Assembly (NCBI GenBank): GCA_003553905.1
Contig: PWEA01000012.1
Location: 1-38,976, forward strand
Length of the DNA: 38,976 nt
Reading direction: 5' to 3'
From: Candidatus Aenigmatarchaeota archaeon
GTDB lineage: Archaea; Aenigmatarchaeota; Aenigmatarchaeia; PWEA01
Position 1 is the stretch's first letter; the number at the start of each line of letters is the position of its first letter. This document shows positions 16,380-25,498 of the stretch, piece by piece. The translations under genes were made by a program, and so were the position numbers. Below the pieces are notes generated by a model. It did not search any database, was not told the origin of the DNA, and saw only the letters and a program-made list of their open reading frames with translations.

Positions 16380-17003
16380 TTATTCTTCAAGAAGTTCTTT
16401 TGGATCAAAGTGGATGTCTTCCTCTGTAGTTTCTTCTAAATCAGGAAAGTAGTACACTATTTTGAACTTCAGTTCGTTATTCCAGTAAATGTTTTCTATT
16501 TTACATGGACCAAGCCTCCCGAGAGTCTTAGTAGAAAATGTTTTTGGTGCCCGAAATACGATGTTTTCAGTGATATGTCTTTTAGTGAGCTTGAAAAGTT
16601 TGTCAGAACAAGGTTGCGTACTTTTAAGCTTGGAGGCATGATCATTCTTTTTACTTCCAGGTGAACTCCAGTCAGGTTCAAGCACAACCACCTCTGCAGA
16701 AAGTTTTTTCAATAACTTTTCATCAGTTGCATCACCAACTAAAAAGTTCGTATTTTCAGAAACATCATATAGTTTAGCGTTTTTCTCCGCATTTTTCACC
16801 CTTCTTTCCCTTATGTCAACTCCTATAACCTCGTCTATCTCTTTTGCAAGTTGAACACATATCATTCCTGCTCCACAACAAAGCTCGATAGCACTGTCAA
16901 AGTCTGAAAGTCTTTGTGCTAGATGTTTGGAGACAATTTCGGGGCATCCCATATAATACGCATCTTCATCTCCGTAGATATCTTTTGAATACTTCGGATC
17001 CAT
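16380..17003 (-). CDS. SAM-dependent methyltransferase, TGS1-like (RNA cap guanine-N2 methyltransferase family)
   Basis: 'DSAIELCCGAGMICVQLAKEIDEVIGVDIRERRVKNAEKNAKLYDV', catalytic-region 'VVVLEPDWSSPG'. Confidence 0.7.
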   Translation of the reverse strand: MDPKYSKDIYGDEDAYYMGCPEIVSKHLAQRLSDFDSAIELCCGAGMICVQLAKEIDEVIGVDIRERRVKNAEKNAKLYDVSENTNFLVGDATDEKLLKKLSAEVVVLEPDWSSPGSKKNDHASKLKSTQPCSDKLFKLTKRHITENIVFRAPKTFSTKTLGRLGPCKIENIYWNNELKFKIVYYFPDLEETTEEDIHFDPKELLEE

Positions 17004-17171
17004 GGAAGAAATTCATGTGGTAGATATTTAATAAATTTAATGTAAAACCCCCGAGGTTTACTGTTGATTCAGGTTGGGAAGTATGCTTTCTCCGAAAGAT
17101 TTAAATAATATTTTCTATATTTTAATTTATATAAACACAAAACCCTAAAACAAAAAAGGAGGTGATTTTAT

Positions 17172-17603
17172 ATGCCGGTTAAAGATCCGTTCAAGGAAAT
17201 AGAGGAAATGCAGAAAAAGATGAATAAACTTATGAAGAACTTTTGGGAAAGAGGACCAAAAGCTGCAGGTACAATGAGAGGCTTTCCTGTTGATTTAAGA
17301 GACGAAAACGGCAATCTGATTATCGAAGCAGATCTTCCTGGAGTAGACAAGGAAGACGTTGTGGTGAAGACAAGGGAAAATCAACTGATGATTTCGTGCC
17401 AGGAAGAGAGTAAAAAAGAGGTTTCAGAGGAAACCTACTACAGGAGGGAAAGAAGTAAAAGAGGCATGGAAAGGACAATAACTCTTCCAGAGGAAGTCAA
17501 ACCGGAAAAAGCTGAAGCAGAGATGAAGGATGGCGTTCTTAAGATAACTATTCCGAAAAAGAAGGTCAAAAAGAAGAAGGAAAAGGAAATAGATATCGAA
17601 TAA
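17172..17603 (+). CDS. Hsp20/alpha-crystallin small heat-shock protein
   Basis: 'IIEADLPGVDKEDVVVKTRENQLMISCQEESKKEVSEETYYRRERSKRGMERTITLPEEVKPEKAEAEMKDGVLKITIPK'; SD GGAGGTGAT. Confidence 0.95.
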   Translation: MPVKDPFKEIEEMQKKMNKLMKNFWERGPKAAGTMRGFPVDLRDENGNLIIEADLPGVDKEDVVVKTRENQLMISCQEESKKEVSEETYYRRERSKRGMERTITLPEEVKPEKAEAEMKDGVLKITIPKKKVKKKKEKEIDIE

Positions 17604-17649
17604 CCTCCTTATTTTTTTATTTATTATTCCTTATAGTATACATGATACG

Positions 17650-18060
17650 ATGTATTTTTCCATGGACCTGGATTATAGAAGTGGTCGACTTCAAAAAATA
17701 TTCTCATCGAGAATCGAAACAGAAATTTACAACGATTCTGAAGAACTGGATTGGAATGAGATCGCTATAAACAAGGAAAATCTAAAGGATTTGGGTTTTG
17801 AAACGCCTTTGGAGGCTGTCTACATACCGAGGTCGGGGAAACCAAAAAGGTTACACTCTGATAAAACAGTCCAGAGGAGGATTGTTGATATTTCTGAGAT
17901 ACTTGATGTAGAAGGAGACCTTTATTTGTCCAGAGGATATGCAGTAATTTCACCCTTCGATAATTATTACAATGAAATGTTGGAAGAAGGTAATGTGGTA
18001 CTGGACGTTACACCCAGTATTCTTGAGTTTAATATGGGAACTAAGTACGAGCTTTTATAA
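17650..18060 (+). CDS. Hypothetical protein
   Basis: 136 aa ORF; 3' end overlaps the convergent rtcA by 20 nt. Confidence 0.65.
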   Translation: MYFSMDLDYRSGRLQKIFSSRIETEIYNDSEELDWNEIAINKENLKDLGFETPLEAVYIPRSGKPKRLHSDKTVQRRIVDISEILDVEGDLYLSRGYAVISPFDNYYNEMLEEGNVVLDVTPSILEFNMGTKYELL

Positions 18061-19045
18061 TTCCTTTCTTGGTTTTAAAGGATACATTTAGAAATTTTTG
18101 TATGATTTTTTGATTTGTTTTACAGTGGCCTGTAATCTTGGATGGTTTGATTTTCCCGCCGGATATAGCTAAGAAGGGGAGAAGTTGATCACCTGCATAC
18201 CTGTCTATAGTTCCGTTTAAATTTTTCATCAGATCCTTTGCAGCTTCTTTACCTACATCTTCAGAAGATTTGTTCTTTTCACCAAGTGCGTTTGCCCCGA
18301 TGATAGAGTTTTGTGTTTTTAGCCAGATCTGAGCCACTGAACCAGGGCATCGGGAGTTGGAATACTCTTTTTTTATTCGTGGTATCTTATTTAGTTTTTC
18401 CCCTAGGACTTTCTCTGCAGCTTTGGCTTGCCTCTCGGCTACGTTTGCATGTTTGAGATGATTCGAAGCACATGAAACGCCTCCTATCGACAGTATATCA
18501 CCTCTTTTCGATAGGTCAAATCTTTTCATGTCAGCATCAAAAAAGTGAAAAACTACTTTGCCTCCTCCCTTTGGATAGAACCCTCTTTTTTTCACCTCAA
18601 CCGATGCTCTATATCCGTGATTGTTTAATATGGGCATGAGCACGTGTTTTATATAATCAATCGGTGGGCTCCACTTGACGTCTGTACCACCCTTTATCTC
18701 TACACTGACTTCATTCTCGCATTTCATCAGCGGAACCAACAAAGACTGCAGTAGAAGGCTTATTGAGCCTGCGGTTCCTATATCGATCTCTAGATCACTC
18801 GACCTTATATCATTAGGTTTGAAGACTATAGACTGACTTTCCACTTCCACGCCACCGGTTTTTGCACCACAAAGCTCTCTTAATGTTTCAATGCCCTTTA
18901 CGTGCTGCGGTCTAAGCCCAGGGTTCGAACGACCGGACCTTATTTTTTCAATTCTGATAGGTTTTCCAGTGTATGCAGAAAGAGATGTAGCTGTTCTAAC
19001 TATCTGTCCGCCTCCTTCACCGTAGCTACCGTCTATTTTTATCAT
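18041..19045 (-). CDS. rtcA: RNA 3'-terminal phosphate cyclase
   Basis: 'IDGSYGEGGGQIVRTATSLSAYTGKPIRIEKIRSGRSNPGLRPQH', 'EIKGGTDVKWSPPIDY', 'RGFYPKGGG'. Confidence 0.95.
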   Translation of the reverse strand: MIKIDGSYGEGGGQIVRTATSLSAYTGKPIRIEKIRSGRSNPGLRPQHVKGIETLRELCGAKTGGVEVESQSIVFKPNDIRSSDLEIDIGTAGSISLLLQSLLVPLMKCENEVSVEIKGGTDVKWSPPIDYIKHVLMPILNNHGYRASVEVKKRGFYPKGGGKVVFHFFDADMKRFDLSKRGDILSIGGVSCASNHLKHANVAERQAKAAEKVLGEKLNKIPRIKKEYSNSRCPGSVAQIWLKTQNSIIGANALGEKNKSSEDVGKEAAKDLMKNLNGTIDRYAGDQLLPFLAISGGKIKPSKITGHCKTNQKIIQKFLNVSFKTKKGIIKART

Positions 19046-19274
19046 AAAATCTGTCTATCTGTTCTTCTTGGTATCCCATCTCCAAAGCAACATCCCGGAA
19101 TTCTTGGGAATCTTCAGTGGCTTCCCATGCATCCTCCATACTGGAAACCGTAATTCCATCTATTTCAACGGGATTGATTACTTGTGTTGTTCCCTTAACC
19201 TCTTGTTCTGCAGCAAACGCTAAAGGAAGAACAAAGAAAAACATCATGAAAAAGACAAGTAATTTATTGAACAT
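19026..19274 (-). CDS. Small secreted protein
   Basis: Signal peptide 'KLLVFFMMFFFVLPLAFAAE'; 20-nt same-strand overlap with rtcA start. Confidence 0.65.
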   Translation of the reverse strand: MFNKLLVFFMMFFFVLPLAFAAEQEVKGTTQVINPVEIDGITVSSMEDAWEATEDSQEFRDVALEMGYQEEQIDRFYDKNRR

Positions 19275-19388
19275 AACACAATTATTTTCGAAGGTTTTAT
19301 TTAAAAAGCTTTCGACATCAGAACAGTTACATTTTTCTTCAATTAAGAAGATTTTTATTTGTATATAGTCTTAATTACTAAGGTTATC

Positions 19389-20345
19389 ATGGAAAGAAAG
19401 GATGTGGATGGTTTGGAAGAAGGGGATAAAATAAGAAGCACCTATTCTGTGAAGTACAAAAAGCCTGTGAGATCCTACAAGAAGGGGTATATGTTTACTC
19501 TAGGTTTGGCCGATAAAAGCGGTGAAGTGGAGGCAAAATATTGGGGAGGAAGAGACGAAGAAAAGGTAAAGAAAATACAAGAAAAGGTAAAACCCGGTGA
19601 TGTTCTGGAAGTAAAAGGTAATGCCTCGGAATTCCAGGGAAATATGCAGATAAATATAGAGGACAATGGCCTGAGAAAAGTGGAAAACTATGATATAGAG
19701 GATTTCATAGACAAGTCCGATAGAGACATCGAGGAGATGTTTTCAGAATTCAAGTCTAAGTTCCAAGATATGGACAATCCTAAGCTACACGACCTGATGG
19801 ACTCTTTTTTGAGCGATGAGGAATTTATGGAAAAGTTCAAGAAGGCTCCTGCTGCGATGTTCTACCATCATAACTACATCGGAGGTCTGATGGAACACGT
19901 ACTCCATATGGTAGGACTTGCTGAAAAAATGACCGAGCAACATCAAAACCTTGACACCGATCTTTTGATGGTGGGATGTTTTCTTCATGACATTGGAAAG
20001 ATAAAGGAGTTTGAAGTTACGACTAACATAAAACAGTCTAGAGCAGGTCTTCTCACTGGCCATATTACGTTGGGTCAGGAAATGCTTTTGGATAGGATAA
20101 AGAATATTAAAAACTTTCCTGATAATCTGAAGAACAAGCTATTGCATATAATAATATCACATCACGGTAAGAACGAATATGGGGCAGTAAAAGAACCTAT
20201 GTTTCCTGAGGCTCTTGTAATACATTACTTAGATCAGCTTGATTCTCAGGCAGTTCAGCTTATAGATCTCAAAGAGAATGCAAATACTGAAGACTTCCAT
20301 AAATGGACAGGTAAGAATAGGTTTGGACAGATCTATCTGGAATAA
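19389..20345 (+). CDS. OB-fold + HD domain 3'-5' exoribonuclease, YhaM-like
   Basis: N-terminal OB fold 'GYMFTLGLADKSGEVEAKYWGG'; HD signature 'GGLMEHVLHMVGLAEKM...MVGCFLHDIGKIKEFE...LLHIIISHHG'. Confidence 0.88.
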   Translation: MERKDVDGLEEGDKIRSTYSVKYKKPVRSYKKGYMFTLGLADKSGEVEAKYWGGRDEEKVKKIQEKVKPGDVLEVKGNASEFQGNMQINIEDNGLRKVENYDIEDFIDKSDRDIEEMFSEFKSKFQDMDNPKLHDLMDSFLSDEEFMEKFKKAPAAMFYHHNYIGGLMEHVLHMVGLAEKMTEQHQNLDTDLLMVGCFLHDIGKIKEFEVTTNIKQSRAGLLTGHITLGQEMLLDRIKNIKNFPDNLKNKLLHIIISHHGKNEYGAVKEPMFPEALVIHYLDQLDSQAVQLIDLKENANTEDFHKWTGKNRFGQIYLE

Positions 20346-20358
20346 CCATTTTAGTCTT

Positions 20359-21321
20359 TCATTCTATGGTGCACCGAAGAACAAAATTAGCACAGTCTGG
20401 AAGCATAGGAAGTGCTTCGTCCTGAGCGAGGTTCTTGAAATCAGAGTCATATGTGATTATCATAGGCCTTTCGTATTTTTCCTTGGCAACTTCTATAATA
20501 GCTCTATCCTCTGCCATATCTTGAAAATCATCTTCAAAACTTCTTTTAAGCCATTTAGGTATATCGAGAGGTTCCCCTATTTCTTCCAGGAGGTTAATTA
20601 TCTCCATCTCTCTGTGTATACCATCACCCCCCGTTCCATTAGCATGTAAGGTTGCCTTTTCCTTGAGATCGCCGGGGTAAGTAATATCTATGTATGCATC
20701 TCCATTTCTCCTCCATGTTACTACATTATCCATTAGTTCCAGTGGTTTATACCATGGGACCATCGAAGTTTTGCTCATCGTTTCTTTTATTTCCTCGCCG
20801 AGATGATATGGATCAATAGAATTCAAACGTTCACCACTTCTTTTTATTTCGTTCAAAACATCGTAAAGGGGTTCGATTCTTTTATTTACCCCCTTGTCGA
20901 GTTTTATATTCCCTGATCTTTCCATGATGCTATATACTATACTGTGATCCAGGACTATTCCATCTACATCATGAAATTTATGTAGTTCAAGTTCGTCTTG
21001 ATATGAAAACGGAAGAACTAGATGTCTACCATCCATTTTCTTCTGAAGTGCTACGGAATAGATACTGTTTAATTCTTCGTTTTCAAATCTTTCTTCAAAA
21101 TATTTTTCAGGATAGATCTTGTAAAGGCGGGATTCTATCTTTTTGGCCTTTTCTTCAGGATCTCCACATGGAAGCATGTTCATATGGTAAAACTCTCTTA
21201 CTTTTTCCCATTCAGCTTTGTCGTATCCAAGTTTCTCCAGCTCTTTCCTTAACTGATCTTCTCTTTCGCGAGAAAGCTCCATAAAATATGAGTCGTAAAG
21301 CATCGCTTCGGACGGTTCCAT
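20359..21321 (-). CDS. Hypothetical protein with PIN-like C-terminal segment
   Basis: 'MAEDRAIIEVAKEKYERPMIITYDSDFKNLAQDEALPML' resembles the PIN-domain D...A......I.T.D.DF core; rest unrecognised. Confidence 0.55.
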   Translation of the reverse strand: MEPSEAMLYDSYFMELSREREDQLRKELEKLGYDKAEWEKVREFYHMNMLPCGDPEEKAKKIESRLYKIYPEKYFEERFENEELNSIYSVALQKKMDGRHLVLPFSYQDELELHKFHDVDGIVLDHSIVYSIMERSGNIKLDKGVNKRIEPLYDVLNEIKRSGERLNSIDPYHLGEEIKETMSKTSMVPWYKPLELMDNVVTWRRNGDAYIDITYPGDLKEKATLHANGTGGDGIHREMEIINLLEEIGEPLDIPKWLKRSFEDDFQDMAEDRAIIEVAKEKYERPMIITYDSDFKNLAQDEALPMLPDCANFVLRCTIE

Positions 21322-21397
21322 AAGGTAAAGGTTGATCGGTTAAAATATAAATAATTGAAATAGAAATAGGGTCATTCCTCGAAACACTCGATAAATT

Positions 21398-22222
21398 TTA
21401 TATATTCGGTGCCCAGTGTGCCCATCTTGGAGCTTCTTCTATTATATCCTCAAGTATTGTATAGTCAACCTCCGGTTTCGTAATGTCTTCACCGACTATA
21501 TCTATTTTCTTTCTACCGATTCCATTTACATAGATATACGGAGCAAAACTCCATCCCTCGTAATCTTCACTGTATGCAAGTCTTTCTATTTCATTTCTTA
21601 TTCTATCTATAGCAGACTGACAAAGACTTTCTTTAGCATATACTGCAACATTGCATAAGGCCAGTTCTTCTTTATCCCTGTCTTCGGCGAATACAGAAAC
21701 TTCACCTCTTGTGCTACCATCTTCTCTATAAAATCTTTTTCTTTCAGAAATGGTGTTGAACCTTCCTTCGAGTTCAAAACATTTGACTACTTCACTTCTC
21801 ATGTCAGCTTCGTTCATGGCAATAATCTCATTTAGCGGTTCATCGCCCAGTTTCATACATGTCCTAAACTCTTTGTCCGGGTATTTGTTTGAGAAATGAA
21901 CCTCATCTCTCCAGAGTTGCCGATACGCTTCCTTTATGTGACCTGGTTTGTTGTTGGGTTTCACTTCTACAGCAATTATTCTGTTTTTTTCGTTGTCAAA
22001 CCCCATAAAGTCGATTTCTCCTCGGGATAGTCTACTATTTGGCCAGTAGTATGGCTTTTCAATCACAAATTTATCTATTTCTCCAGTAGCACCTCGTATC
22101 TCGTATCCGTTTTGATCCATGTCTTCTTTAAGATCGTGAAGGATCTCATCGTGTCTTCTATCGTAAATATATACCACCTCTTTTTGTTTTATTATTTTTG
22201 AAAAGAACAGAAGGGAAAGCAT
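21398..22222 (-). CDS. PD-(D/E)xK superfamily nuclease-like protein
   Basis: 'RGEIDFMGFDNEKNRIIAVEVKPN' (D-x13-ExK) and 'IKEAYRQLWRDEVHF' (QxxxY-like helix). Start codon uncertain. Confidence 0.65.
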   Translation of the reverse strand: MLSLLFFSKIIKQKEVVYIYDRRHDEILHDLKEDMDQNGYEIRGATGEIDKFVIEKPYYWPNSRLSRGEIDFMGFDNEKNRIIAVEVKPNNKPGHIKEAYRQLWRDEVHFSNKYPDKEFRTCMKLGDEPLNEIIAMNEADMRSEVVKCFELEGRFNTISERKRFYREDGSTRGEVSVFAEDRDKEELALCNVAVYAKESLCQSAIDRIRNEIERLAYSEDYEGWSFAPYIYVNGIGRKKIDIVGEDITKPEVDYTILEDIIEEAPRWAHWAPNI

Positions 22223-22352
22223 AGGCTACAAAGAAAAACGACCTGATGGTTCCATAGTATACTTCGTCTATGATCTAACCCACACTCCACGATTACTGCT
22301 GTATTATTATTGAACCCTAAAAGATATTAATATTTTCCTTTAGAACTAAAAT

Positions 22353-23624
22353 CTAAATGGTAATGGTATCGCCTTTCTTGGGTGCTTCAGCTTCGTATCC
22401 CCTTTTCTCCAGCTCTTCTACGAACTCTTCAGCCTTTTCTCCATGCATCGCAACTACCTTTTTTGGATTAACCTTTTCGACATAGTCGAAGAGCTCCTTT
22501 CTTCCACAGTGTGCTGAAAAATCAAATAGTTCGTAGTAACATTCGACGTCCAATGCCTGTCTGTTGGGTTTGTATATGCCTGTATCAAGTAACTTTCTTC
22601 CCGCTGTACCTTCGACCTGGTAACCTGTCATGAGTATAGAACAGTTTTCTTTGTTGTATATTTCTTCTATATAGTATGCAAAGGGACCACCACCAAGCAT
22701 TCCTGCTGTAGTTACTATAACGCTCGGTCCTTCAAGTGCTTCCTTTCTTTCATTGTCACCTGAGGGTGTCTTTGCGTTGTGATAAGCTTTTTTAAGTTCA
22801 TCGGGATATCTGAGAAACTCAGGATATCTGAGAATTTTCTTTGTCGCTTCGACAGACATTCCATCAAGATAAATAGGTGCTTTTATCCCATGCTTTCTGA
22901 GTACAAGTAAAATCTCCTGGCTCCTGCCTATTGCAAAGGAAGGTACTATTACAACTCCGTCTTTGGCGAGTCTTTCTTTCACTCTTTTGACGAATCTTTT
23001 TTCGAGTTCTTTTCTCGGACTGTGGTCTATGTCCGAGTAGGTTGTTTCCATTACAAGTACATCTACATCGGGATAGTTTGGATCAGCTCCCTTCATCAAT
23101 CTTGTGTCGTTTGTGTTTATATCACCTGTGTAGAGAACGGTCTTTTTGCCTGTATCAATTAGAAAAGAAGAGCTTCCAGGTACATGTCCGGCTCCATAAA
23201 CTGATACCTCTGAGTTTCCTATTGGTACAGTCTGTCCTACGGTAATCCTTCTCTGATTTCTCTCCAGTTTTTTGATATCAGAATCTATGAATTCTTGTTC
23301 TCTGCCCTCCATGCTGGCTATCTTTATGGAATCTTCCCATAGGGTTTTGGCGAGATCAAACGTGGTAGCTGTAGCATAAACGCTCCCATGAAAGCCTCTA
23401 TTGTAAAGTTTAGGTATGAGCCCTGAGTGATCTAAGTGGCAGTGTGTGAGAAGAACCCCATCTAGATTAAGTTTTACATTTTCTGGTCTTCCTATACCGT
23501 CTTCACTTTCTTCATCACTGAGCTTTATTCCGTATTCTATGAGTATCTTTTCTGAACCTGTATCCAGTAGAACTGCTGACCTACCGACTTCTCTGCATCC
23601 ACCTAAAAATTTTAAAGATGACAT
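22353..23624 (-). CDS. Beta-CASP metallo-beta-lactamase RNA-processing protein (archaeal aCPSF2-like)
   Basis: 'FLGGCREVGRSAVLLDTG', 'LLTHCHLDHSGLIPKL', 'GHVPGSSSFLID', 'LMETTYSD', 'VIVPSFAIGRSQEILLVL', 'TTAGMLGGGP', 'FDFSAHCGRKELFDYV', 'VVAMHGE'. Confidence 0.93.
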   Translation of the reverse strand: MSSLKFLGGCREVGRSAVLLDTGSEKILIEYGIKLSDEESEDGIGRPENVKLNLDGVLLTHCHLDHSGLIPKLYNRGFHGSVYATATTFDLAKTLWEDSIKIASMEGREQEFIDSDIKKLERNQRRITVGQTVPIGNSEVSVYGAGHVPGSSSFLIDTGKKTVLYTGDINTNDTRLMKGADPNYPDVDVLVMETTYSDIDHSPRKELEKRFVKRVKERLAKDGVVIVPSFAIGRSQEILLVLRKHGIKAPIYLDGMSVEATKKILRYPEFLRYPDELKKAYHNAKTPSGDNERKEALEGPSVIVTTAGMLGGGPFAYYIEEIYNKENCSILMTGYQVEGTAGRKLLDTGIYKPNRQALDVECYYELFDFSAHCGRKELFDYVEKVNPKKVVAMHGEKAEEFVEELEKRGYEAEAPKKGDTITI

Positions 23625-23642
23625 AATAGCTCCTATGTTATT

Positions 23643-24599
23643 CTATCTTTCTATTCTCTTGAAACCCGAGAGCTCAACTATTTCTACGCCAAACTCTTCG
23701 TGTATCTTATCCAGTAAAAGGTTTATCCCGAGTGAATCTGATGGCATATGTCCAGCAGAAATTATGTTTATATTTTCTTCCTTTGCTTTTTCTATCTGCT
23801 TCTTTGGGGCATGCATTACGATCAAAGTATCTATACCGGACTCCACCATCTTTTCTATGAGGTCTTCCTTGAGTGATGTACCTCCAGTAAAGCCCAGCAC
23901 CTCTATCTTTCCAGCCCTGTTATCCTTATCTCCTGTGAATATCTCGGGGCCCATGTCATAGTCGAGTGACCATTCATACTCTGGTATCTTGAGTATAGCG
24001 TCGACAACGTTTCCAAGTGTTTCGGGGTCTTCTTTTTCCAGGTGATCTTTCATAAACTGGTATGCGTGGTTGTCACATATAGTATGCAGCGTCATGAAGG
24101 GAATGTCCAGAAGCTCTGCTGTTCTTGGTGTTCGTGGATGGTTGGATGCATGTACACCCTTCTTTACTTCATCTGCTCTGGGTCTAACGATACCCTCGGC
24201 CTGGGAAACGGGTATTCCGGCCTGTTCAAGTGTATCAATCTGTAGTCCCATGACCTTGTGTAGATTTGCAAGGGCCCTTCCTTCTGGATGATGACCAAAG
24301 GCTGCATCTATATCTTCGCCTTTCTCATTTAGTCTATCTATAAGTATCAGATCCTGTGTTTCGATATCTATACCAACCGCCATCTTCTCCACCTCGCTAT
24401 CTTCTCCATATATTACCTTGGAGTCATCGAATGGATTTTCAAGTCTATCCTTGTCGTAATGTTCTTTTTTTGGATCTTTCATATCTTCGAAATTTTCTTT
24501 TCTTTTTTCGAGTAGCTTTTCTATCTTTTTCTTTTCTCTAGGATCTTCCTTTATTCCTTCTCCGACAGAAAAACTATGTAACTCTTTTAGTGTAACCAT
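23643..24599 (-). CDS. NIF3-like (NGG1p-interacting factor 3) protein
   Basis: 'VGIDIETQDLILIDRLNEKGEDIDAAFGHHPEGRA', 'GVHASNHPRTPRTAELLDIPFMTLHTICDNHAYQFM'. Start taken at MVTLKE (24599). Confidence 0.85.
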   Translation of the reverse strand: MVTLKELHSFSVGEGIKEDPREKKKIEKLLEKRKENFEDMKDPKKEHYDKDRLENPFDDSKVIYGEDSEVEKMAVGIDIETQDLILIDRLNEKGEDIDAAFGHHPEGRALANLHKVMGLQIDTLEQAGIPVSQAEGIVRPRADEVKKGVHASNHPRTPRTAELLDIPFMTLHTICDNHAYQFMKDHLEKEDPETLGNVVDAILKIPEYEWSLDYDMGPEIFTGDKDNRAGKIEVLGFTGGTSLKEDLIEKMVESGIDTLIVMHAPKKQIEKAKEENINIISAGHMPSDSLGINLLLDKIHEEFGVEIVELSGFKRIER

Positions 24600-24699
24600 C
24601 TTCTCACCCTTAGGTGTTTTATCTCTTTGATTTAAATAATTTTTTCGAAAATGAACACAACCAAGATGTTGAAACTCAAATATCATCCGGGTTGGACGA

Positions 24700-24723
24700 A
24701 AGGATAAATATTTCTTTATCCTT
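24700..24723. promoter_or_regulatory. 9-bp perfect inverted repeat AAGGATAAA-TATTTC-TTTATCCTT overlapping a TATA-like region
   Basis: Exact arms; lies in the divergent intergenic region between 24599 (-) and 24742 (+). Confidence 0.5.
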
Positions 24724-24741
24724 AATATTGTTGTGGTAAAT

Positions 24742-25446
24742 ATGAGCCTTGATATTTTCAAGGAAACGCCTCATTTCTACGAGAAATATGGATACGACGC
24801 CAGCCTTGAAGATTTGACGGATAGTTCTACCGAGTTTTTGAATAGTTTAGAGAAGAGACTAAAAAAGAAATACCATAGAATCATGGGGTCGGATGAAATC
24901 AGAAAAGAAAGGAAGAATTTAGGTGTTGAGAGCAAGCACAAAGACAGATGGAAATGTACACCCAACACTGCAACACTTGCTTCCAAGACTATGCCTTATT
25001 TTCCAAAGAAGCTTGGTAAACTATTAAGAGATGGGTCGGGTGGTTTTTACGACTATGTTGACGAAGAACTTGAAGAATATATGAACGAATACTGGGATAT
25101 GAGAAGTGGTTCAGGAACTTCACGAAAAGAAAGGGTTGATAGTATAAATAGAGGAAGGGGCAGAGGAGGGGATAGAAGCCAGGGCTATCTTATTTTTCCA
25201 TGGGAAAGGGTTTCAGACTACTTCAGTCCTCACCTTATAGAGGATGTTGGAAGAGATGATTTTTTAGGTGGTAGAATAGAAATGCATGCCCTTGAAAAAA
25301 TGTGTAAAGATAGAGAACATTTGATAGAATACTATCCAAATTTTTCATCATTCTATTTCCACAAAAAATATGAATTAAACAACAACAAAAGGTTTATTCC
25401 TGTTAATCAAATAAACATACCAGAAAGATGGGAACTTTATCTTTAG
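24742..25446 (+). CDS. Hypothetical protein
   Basis: 235 aa ORF from ATG 24742; contains 'NRGRGRGGDRSQGY' basic/Gly segment. Confidence 0.7.
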   Translation: MSLDIFKETPHFYEKYGYDASLEDLTDSSTEFLNSLEKRLKKKYHRIMGSDEIRKERKNLGVESKHKDRWKCTPNTATLASKTMPYFPKKLGKLLRDGSGGFYDYVDEELEEYMNEYWDMRSGSGTSRKERVDSINRGRGRGGDRSQGYLIFPWERVSDYFSPHLIEDVGRDDFLGGRIEMHALEKMCKDREHLIEYYPNFSSFYFHKKYELNNNKRFIPVNQINIPERWELYL

Positions 25447-25498
25447 TTCATAGTTACTTCGTGTGTATCTTTAAAAGTCAAAATAACAAGTTATACGT

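Noticed and set aside
20278-20649. 123-aa plus-strand ORF
   Set aside because: Overlaps the end of the YhaM-like gene and is antisense to the 20359-21321 gene; no recognisable motif.
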